Assembly: GCA_021780575.1 (NCBI GenBank)
Contig: JAJXYL010000007.1
Coordinates: forward strand, 1-17,915
Direction of reading: 5' to 3'
DNA from: a bacterium
Lineage (GTDB): Bacteria > Patescibacteriota > Minisyncoccia > Phycocordibacterales > Phycocordibacteraceae
DNA: 17,915 nt
Positions 14,409 through 17,915 of this stretch are shown here, piece after piece. The notes below the pieces were generated by a model, which made no database searches, was not told where the DNA came from, and worked only from the letters and a program-made list of their open reading frames with translations. The position numbers were made by a program, and so were the translations under genes. Each line of letters begins with the position of its first letter. The stretch's first letter is position 1.

Positions 14409-16379
14409 ATGGAGAAAACAGAGAAAAAGGATTGGGGATTTGATACGCGAGATATGGACAGGGGCGTCCGACCTCAAGACGATTTTTACCACTACGTAAA
14501 CGGCGGGTGGCTGAAGAAGACCACGATCCCGCCTCATGAGTCGCGTTGGGGCGCGTTTTACATGCTTCGCTACGATACAGAGAAAAAACTTCGTACGATT
14601 GTTGCAGAACTCAAAGATAGAAAGCATTTAAGGCACGGCACTCCCGAACAGATGGTTCGCGACCTCTACCGCTCTGGTTTGGATATGCAGAAGCGAAATG
14701 CGCTCGGTCTCACGCCGCTCAAATCGTGGCTCGACCGTATCGCGCAGATTAAAGACGTCCCCTCGCTCGTTTCAACCGTTGCTCACCTTGAAAAGGTTGG
14801 CGGCGGAGGGCCGTGGGGTCTCACGGTCGACCAGGACATGAAAAATAGCGAGAAATATGTCCTCTACCTCTATCAGAGCGGCCTCGGTATGCCAGACCGC
14901 GACTACTACCTCAAGAGCGATGCGGAGTCTCAGCGCGTGCGAAGCGCCTACGAGAAGCACCTAGTCCGGCTCCTTCGGCTCGCGGGTCGTCGCGACAAGG
15001 CGAGTCAGGATGCGGCCGTTGTGCTTGAAATAGAGACTGCGCTCGCGAAGGTCTCGATGCCGAAGGAGGAGTTGCGCGACGTGGACAAGACCTACCATAA
15101 GAAATCTCTCACGGAGCTTTCGAAGCTTGCGCCGAGCGTACCGTGGCGGGAGTATTTTAAAACCCTTGGCACGGAACCGAAGCAGGTCATCGTTGCGCAG
15201 CCGGAATTTTTTAAAGCGCTCGAGCGTTTGCTCGCGACTTTCCCCATCAGTGCGTGGCGGACGTACCTCTCTACCCATCTGATAAACGATTTTGCGAGCT
15301 GCCTCACGCTCGGATTTGAAAAAGAAAATTTCTCCTTCTACGGTACAACGCTCACGGGGACCAAACATATGAAGCCACTGTGGCGCCGCGCGCTCGGCAC
15401 GGTGAACGGCAGTCTGAGCGAACCTCTCGGCAAACTCTATGTGAAAGCATATTTCGGTCCTGAAGCGAAACGGAAAATTGTAGGCGTCGTTGACGACCTC
15501 TTCACGGCATACGAGGCGCGCATTAAGAACCTTGACTGGATGAGCTCTGTGACGAAGAAAAAAGCTATCCAGAAGCTCCGTCAGATGAATCGCAAGCTCG
15601 GCTATCCTGACAAATGGAAGAGTTATCGCGGACTTGTCGTTCGTCCCGACGATTACGCGGGGAATATCATGCGCCTCCATGCCTACGAACACCGTCGATA
15701 CATGCGACGTCTGACGAAAGCGGTCGATCGCAAGGAGTGGTTTATGAGCCCGCAGACAGTAAATGCCTATTGCAGTTTCGGCTTGAACGATATCGTCTTC
15801 CCTGCCGCGATACTCCAGCCGCCGTTCTTCTCGGCGGATGGCGACGACGCGATTAACTATGGCGCCATGGGCTCGGTCATTGGGCATGAGATAACTCACG
15901 GTTTCGATGATCAGGGTTCTAAGTTTGACGGCAAAGGGAATCGCAAGACCTGGTGGACGAAAGGGGATCGGGCCCGTTTTGATGCAAAAGCGCAGGCGCT
16001 CGTCAAAGAGTTTAACGGCTACACGGTCGCCGGCGGCCTCACGGTGAACGGCCAGCTGACGCTCGGCGAAAATATCGCCGATCTCGGAGGCGCTTCCATA
16101 GCATATGACGCATACATGCTTCGCCTCGTAAGGACCGGACGCGTGGACATCAAAGGCTTTACTCCCGACCAGCGGTTCTTCCTCGGCTTCGCACTCTTTG
16201 AGCGTGAGAAACGACGGCCTGAGGCGGAAAAGACTCAGGTCCTTACCGATCCGCATTCACCCGGCAAATACCGCATCAACGGCCCGGCTTCGAATCTTCC
16301 CGAGTTTTACGCCGCGTTCGGAGTGGAAAAGGGCGACGCTCTCTATCGAGAGCAAAAAGATCGCGCGAAAATCTGGTGA
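14409..16379 (+). CDS. M13-family zinc endopeptidase (neprilysin/PepO-like)
   Basis: M13 peptidases cut short peptides inside a closed chamber. The 656-residue protein covers both family domains. The N-terminal part has DFYHYVNGGWLKKTTIP (residues 25-41), the usual start of the first domain. The C-terminal catalytic part has NAYC (452-455, substrate-binding NAYY/F position), the zinc motif HEITH (493-497), the third ligand in ENIAD (554-558) and the end segment YRINGPASNLPEFYAAFG finishing in IW. All catalytic residues are present. I see no signal peptide, lipobox or anchor helix, so it looks cytoplasmic, like PepO of lactic acid bacteria, or secreted by an unusual route. It is alone on the plus strand, divergent from alaS. 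A possible role is salvaging peptides in an organism with limited amino acid synthesis (inference). Confidence 0.96.
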   Translation: MEKTEKKDWGFDTRDMDRGVRPQDDFYHYVNGGWLKKTTIPPHESRWGAFYMLRYDTEKKLRTIVAELKDRKHLRHGTPEQMVRDLYRSGLDMQKRNALGLTPLKSWLDRIAQIKDVPSLVSTVAHLEKVGGGGPWGLTVDQDMKNSEKYVLYLYQSGLGMPDRDYYLKSDAESQRVRSAYEKHLVRLLRLAGRRDKASQDAAVVLEIETALAKVSMPKEELRDVDKTYHKKSLTELSKLAPSVPWREYFKTLGTEPKQVIVAQPEFFKALERLLATFPISAWRTYLSTHLINDFASCLTLGFEKENFSFYGTTLTGTKHMKPLWRRALGTVNGSLSEPLGKLYVKAYFGPEAKRKIVGVVDDLFTAYEARIKNLDWMSSVTKKKAIQKLRQMNRKLGYPDKWKSYRGLVVRPDDYAGNIMRLHAYEHRRYMRRLTKAVDRKEWFMSPQTVNAYCSFGLNDIVFPAAILQPPFFSADGDDAINYGAMGSVIGHEITHGFDDQGSKFDGKGNRKTWWTKGDRARFDAKAQALVKEFNGYTVAGGLTVNGQLTLGENIADLGGASIAYDAYMLRLVRTGRVDIKGFTPDQRFFLGFALFEREKRRPEAEKTQVLTDPHSPGKYRINGPASNLPEFYAAFGVEKGDALYREQKDRAKIW

Positions 16380-16958
16380 TTATTCCCCGGAAAACACTTC
16401 CCTCTCGCGCGCATGCGCCTCAGCAAGACGCGCCGTGAGCCGGTGTTTCGGTAGCCGTGTCTGTGCAATACGGAGCACTTCGCCGTGGTACCACAGATAC
16501 TCTTCCGGCGGCTGCGCCCAGCGCCTCAAGAGAGATTCGCCCTCTACGGTAAATGCCTCCAACTTACTCTCAATATTGTCTATCTTGTCAGCGAGAGAAA
16601 TGAGTACCGCATCGTCACCCGCGCCCTCCAGGTGCGCGAGGTAGTGGGTTTTGCGCTCCTTCCAGCTTAATTTTCTGCCGTCTTTTTCCTTTGGCTCGCT
16701 TACCGACCCAACAAGAACTGCGACACGTTCGTTAAAGGCGGTCACGATCTCCTCGCGCGTGGTAGAGGTGTCCTCGAGTGTGTCATGCAGGAGTGCCGCG
16801 GCCACGACGTCATCGTCCGCACCGTCCTCGGCAACGAGGAGCGCGACTGAGAAAAGGTGGGTAACGTACGGTAGCGGTTCTGTTTCATTGCGTAGCTGGC
16901 CGTGATGCTTCCGCGCAGCAAACTGTATCGCCTTCTTTATCTGTGGCGTGTGATTCAT
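16380..16958 (-). CDS. HD-domain phosphohydrolase (RelA/SpoT hydrolase-like)
   Basis: The 192-residue protein has an HD fold similar to the (p)ppGpp hydrolase domain of SpoT and small Mesh1-type enzymes. The metal ligands can be placed as His34 (in PYVTHLFSVA), His58-Asp59 in AALLHDTLEDT, and Asp124 in SLADKIDNI. The synthetase and regulatory domains of full-length Rel are absent, so it would be a hydrolase only, if it acts on (p)ppGpp; other nucleotides are possible. It lies 16 bases downstream of ung. A TGA-TAGACT box ends seven bases before its ATG, suggesting a second promoter. Its stop codon abuts that of the convergent peptidase gene with no base between. Confidence 0.88.
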   Translation of the reverse strand: MNHTPQIKKAIQFAARKHHGQLRNETEPLPYVTHLFSVALLVAEDGADDDVVAAALLHDTLEDTSTTREEIVTAFNERVAVLVGSVSEPKEKDGRKLSWKERKTHYLAHLEGAGDDAVLISLADKIDNIESKLEAFTVEGESLLRRWAQPPEEYLWYHGEVLRIAQTRLPKHRLTARLAEAHAREREVFSGE

Positions 16959-16974
16959 GGATTTTAGTCTATCA
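16959..16974 (-). promoter_or_regulatory. Extended -10 promoter of the HD-domain gene
   Basis: TAGACT (16971-16966, minus strand), preceded by TGA, is followed by seven bases and the ATG at 16958. It fills the 16-base gap after ung, and no -35 is obvious. Four of six bases match the consensus. Confidence 0.45.
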
Positions 16975-17643
16975 CTACAGCCACTCTATTGGGGTTTTAC
17001 CTTGAGCGACAAGATAGTCGTTCGCTTTACTGAAATGATTGCACCCGAAAAAGCCACTCGCGGCGGAAAAGGGAGACGGATGCGGCGCCTCAAGCACCAG
17101 GTGTTTGCTGCGGTCGATATGTGCGCCTTTCGCCTTCGCGTAGTTACCCCACAGCATGAAGACCAGATGTTCGCGTTCCTCCGAGAGCGTTTTAACGGCG
17201 GCGTCGGTGAGGAGCTCCCACCCGTGGCCTTGATGTGAGCCGGCATTTTGCGCGCGGACAGTGAGTGTTGCGTTGAGGAGGAGGACTCCCTGTCTAGCCC
17301 AGCGCGAGAGATCGCCGCCTGCGTGCACAAGCGGCTTCCCCAGGTCATTCGTTATTTCTTTAAACACGTTCTGGAGTGAGGGAGGTATCGCGGTTCCCTC
17401 ATCGACGGCGAAGGCGAGGCCGTTGGCCTGCCGCGCCCCATGGTAGGGGTCTTGGCCCAGGATGACGACCTTCACTTTTCCGAACGGGCAGAGGTCAAAT
17501 GCGCGGAAGATATTTTTTGGCAGCGGATATATCGTTTCATTCTTATACTCCCTCTTCACGAACACCGCGAGCTCGGTAAAATACGGCTTCTCGAATTCCT
17601 TTGCGAGGTGCTGTTGCCACGAAGAATCGATTTTTACTTGCAT
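16975..17643 (-). CDS. ung: Uracil-DNA glycosylase (family 1)
   Basis: Ung removes uracil from DNA at the start of base excision repair. The 222-residue protein has the catalytic water-activating loop GQDPYHG (residues 63-69, Asp65), the uracil-recognition segment LLLNATLTVR (121-130) with Asn124, and the DNA-intercalation loop HPSPFSA (188-194) with catalytic His188. Length and motif order are standard. Its start overlaps the end of the upstream alkyltransferase gene by 10 bases. An AAGGGG sequence four bases before the ATG is a good Shine-Dalgarno, which fits translation from a shared message rather than a leaderless one. Confidence 0.98.
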   Translation of the reverse strand: MQVKIDSSWQQHLAKEFEKPYFTELAVFVKREYKNETIYPLPKNIFRAFDLCPFGKVKVVILGQDPYHGARQANGLAFAVDEGTAIPPSLQNVFKEITNDLGKPLVHAGGDLSRWARQGVLLLNATLTVRAQNAGSHQGHGWELLTDAAVKTLSEEREHLVFMLWGNYAKAKGAHIDRSKHLVLEAPHPSPFSAASGFFGCNHFSKANDYLVAQGKTPIEWL

Positions 17644-17900
17644 ACCACCCCTTCCGCGCGGAGGATCTCGCGTTTGCGTCCCTGCCCTCCGCGGTTATAG
17701 TTCCCAAGCTTTCCATCGCTCCGGATGACCCGGTGGCACGGTACGGTGGAATCATAATTGTTTTTCATGACGGTGCCGACGGCGCGCGCCGCCCGAGGGT
17801 AGCCGATTGCGCGGGCGACTTCCCCGTAGGACCGCGTCTCGCCTTTGGGAATCTGGCGGACGGCGTCTCGAACCCGGTCTGCGAATGAAATTTCCTTCAT
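17634..17900 (-). CDS. MGMT-type alkyltransferase, catalytic domain only
   Basis: The 88-residue protein is the DNA-binding and catalytic domain of O6-methylguanine-DNA methyltransferases. It shows SFADRVRDAVRQIPKGETRSYGEVARAIG (in residues 5-33) with the helix-turn-helix, then AARAVG, and the acceptor motif PCHRV (54-58) with Cys55 intact, followed by GKLGNYNRGG. The N-terminal RNase-H-like domain of Ogt and Ada is missing. Retaining Cys rather than Trp sets it apart from ATL proteins, which only bind lesions, so it could be an active one-shot repair enzyme. It precedes ung with a 10-base overlap, forming a DNA-repair pair. A TATAAA sequence ends five bases before the ATG at 17900. Confidence 0.92.
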   Translation of the reverse strand: MKEISFADRVRDAVRQIPKGETRSYGEVARAIGYPRAARAVGTVMKNNYDSTVPCHRVIRSDGKLGNYNRGGQGRKREILRAEGVVCK

Positions 17901-17911
17901 GGACTTTTATA
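17901..17911 (-). promoter_or_regulatory. -10 box before the alkyltransferase gene
   Basis: TATAAA (minus strand, 17911-17906) ends five bases before the ATG at 17900. The rest of the promoter lies beyond the window, so a -35 cannot be judged. Confidence 0.45.
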
Positions 17912-17915
17912 CCTT

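Noticed and set aside
14961..16256. Minus-strand frame of 431 codons antisense to the M13 peptidase
   Set aside because: The peptidase frame holds all catalytic motifs across this span; the antisense product is compositionally odd and has no recognisable domain.

Overview
The window is one dense stretch of bacterial chromosome of moderately high GC with no mobile elements, no rRNA or tRNA genes and no CRISPR array. I read it as a member of the Candidate Phyla Radiation (Patescibacteria), most likely Parcubacteria. The reasons are the shortened alanyl-tRNA synthetase, an L36 without zinc ligands, a baseplate-J-like membrane protein of a kind I associate with these genomes, small proteins throughout and very short intergenic gaps. 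The phylum-level call is an inference from gene content; no 16S gene is present to confirm it.

Layout. On the minus strand, reading leftwards from 4746, lie grpE, dnaK, dnaJ, a five-helix membrane protein of unknown function, and the 5' part of an ABC exporter gene that runs off the left edge. Facing away from grpE, with only 9 bp between the start codons, is a plus-strand gene of unknown function (4756-5238). It meets a LUD-domain gene (minus, 5309-5935) at a perfect 28-bp palindrome that probably ends transcription from both sides. From 10049 down to 6077 on the minus strand is the classic alpha-operon tail plus the L13/S9 pair: infA, rpmJ, rpsM, rpsK, rpsD, rpoA, rplQ, rplM, rpsI. It has a TTGACG-N17-TACATT promoter in front and a hairpin with a U-tract behind. 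Upstream on the same strand are a protein with an N-terminal anchor and a baseplate-J-like body, an actin-fold PilM-like protein, and alaS. A divergent M13 metallopeptidase gene occupies 14409-16379 on the plus strand and abuts, stop codon to stop codon, a minus-strand HD phosphohydrolase. That gene is last in a small cluster with ung and an alkyltransferase-domain gene at the right edge.

How the genes work together. GrpE/DnaK/DnaJ form a complete Hsp70 chaperone set. The ribosomal block supplies translation proteins and RNA polymerase alpha. Ung and the alkyltransferase domain are both DNA repair functions. The PilM-like and J-like pair could be a membrane assembly unit, because the cytoplasmic tip of the J-like protein resembles the PilN peptide that binds PilM.

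The most striking pattern is regulatory. Nearly every gene that has its own upstream gap carries a -10 box ending only 5 to 8 bases before the ATG, often with an extended TGn. Transcripts would then start at or next to the start codon (leaderless). Genes inside operons instead either carry a Shine-Dalgarno-like sequence (dnaJ, ung) or an AT-rich non-SD start context (the ribosomal protein genes).
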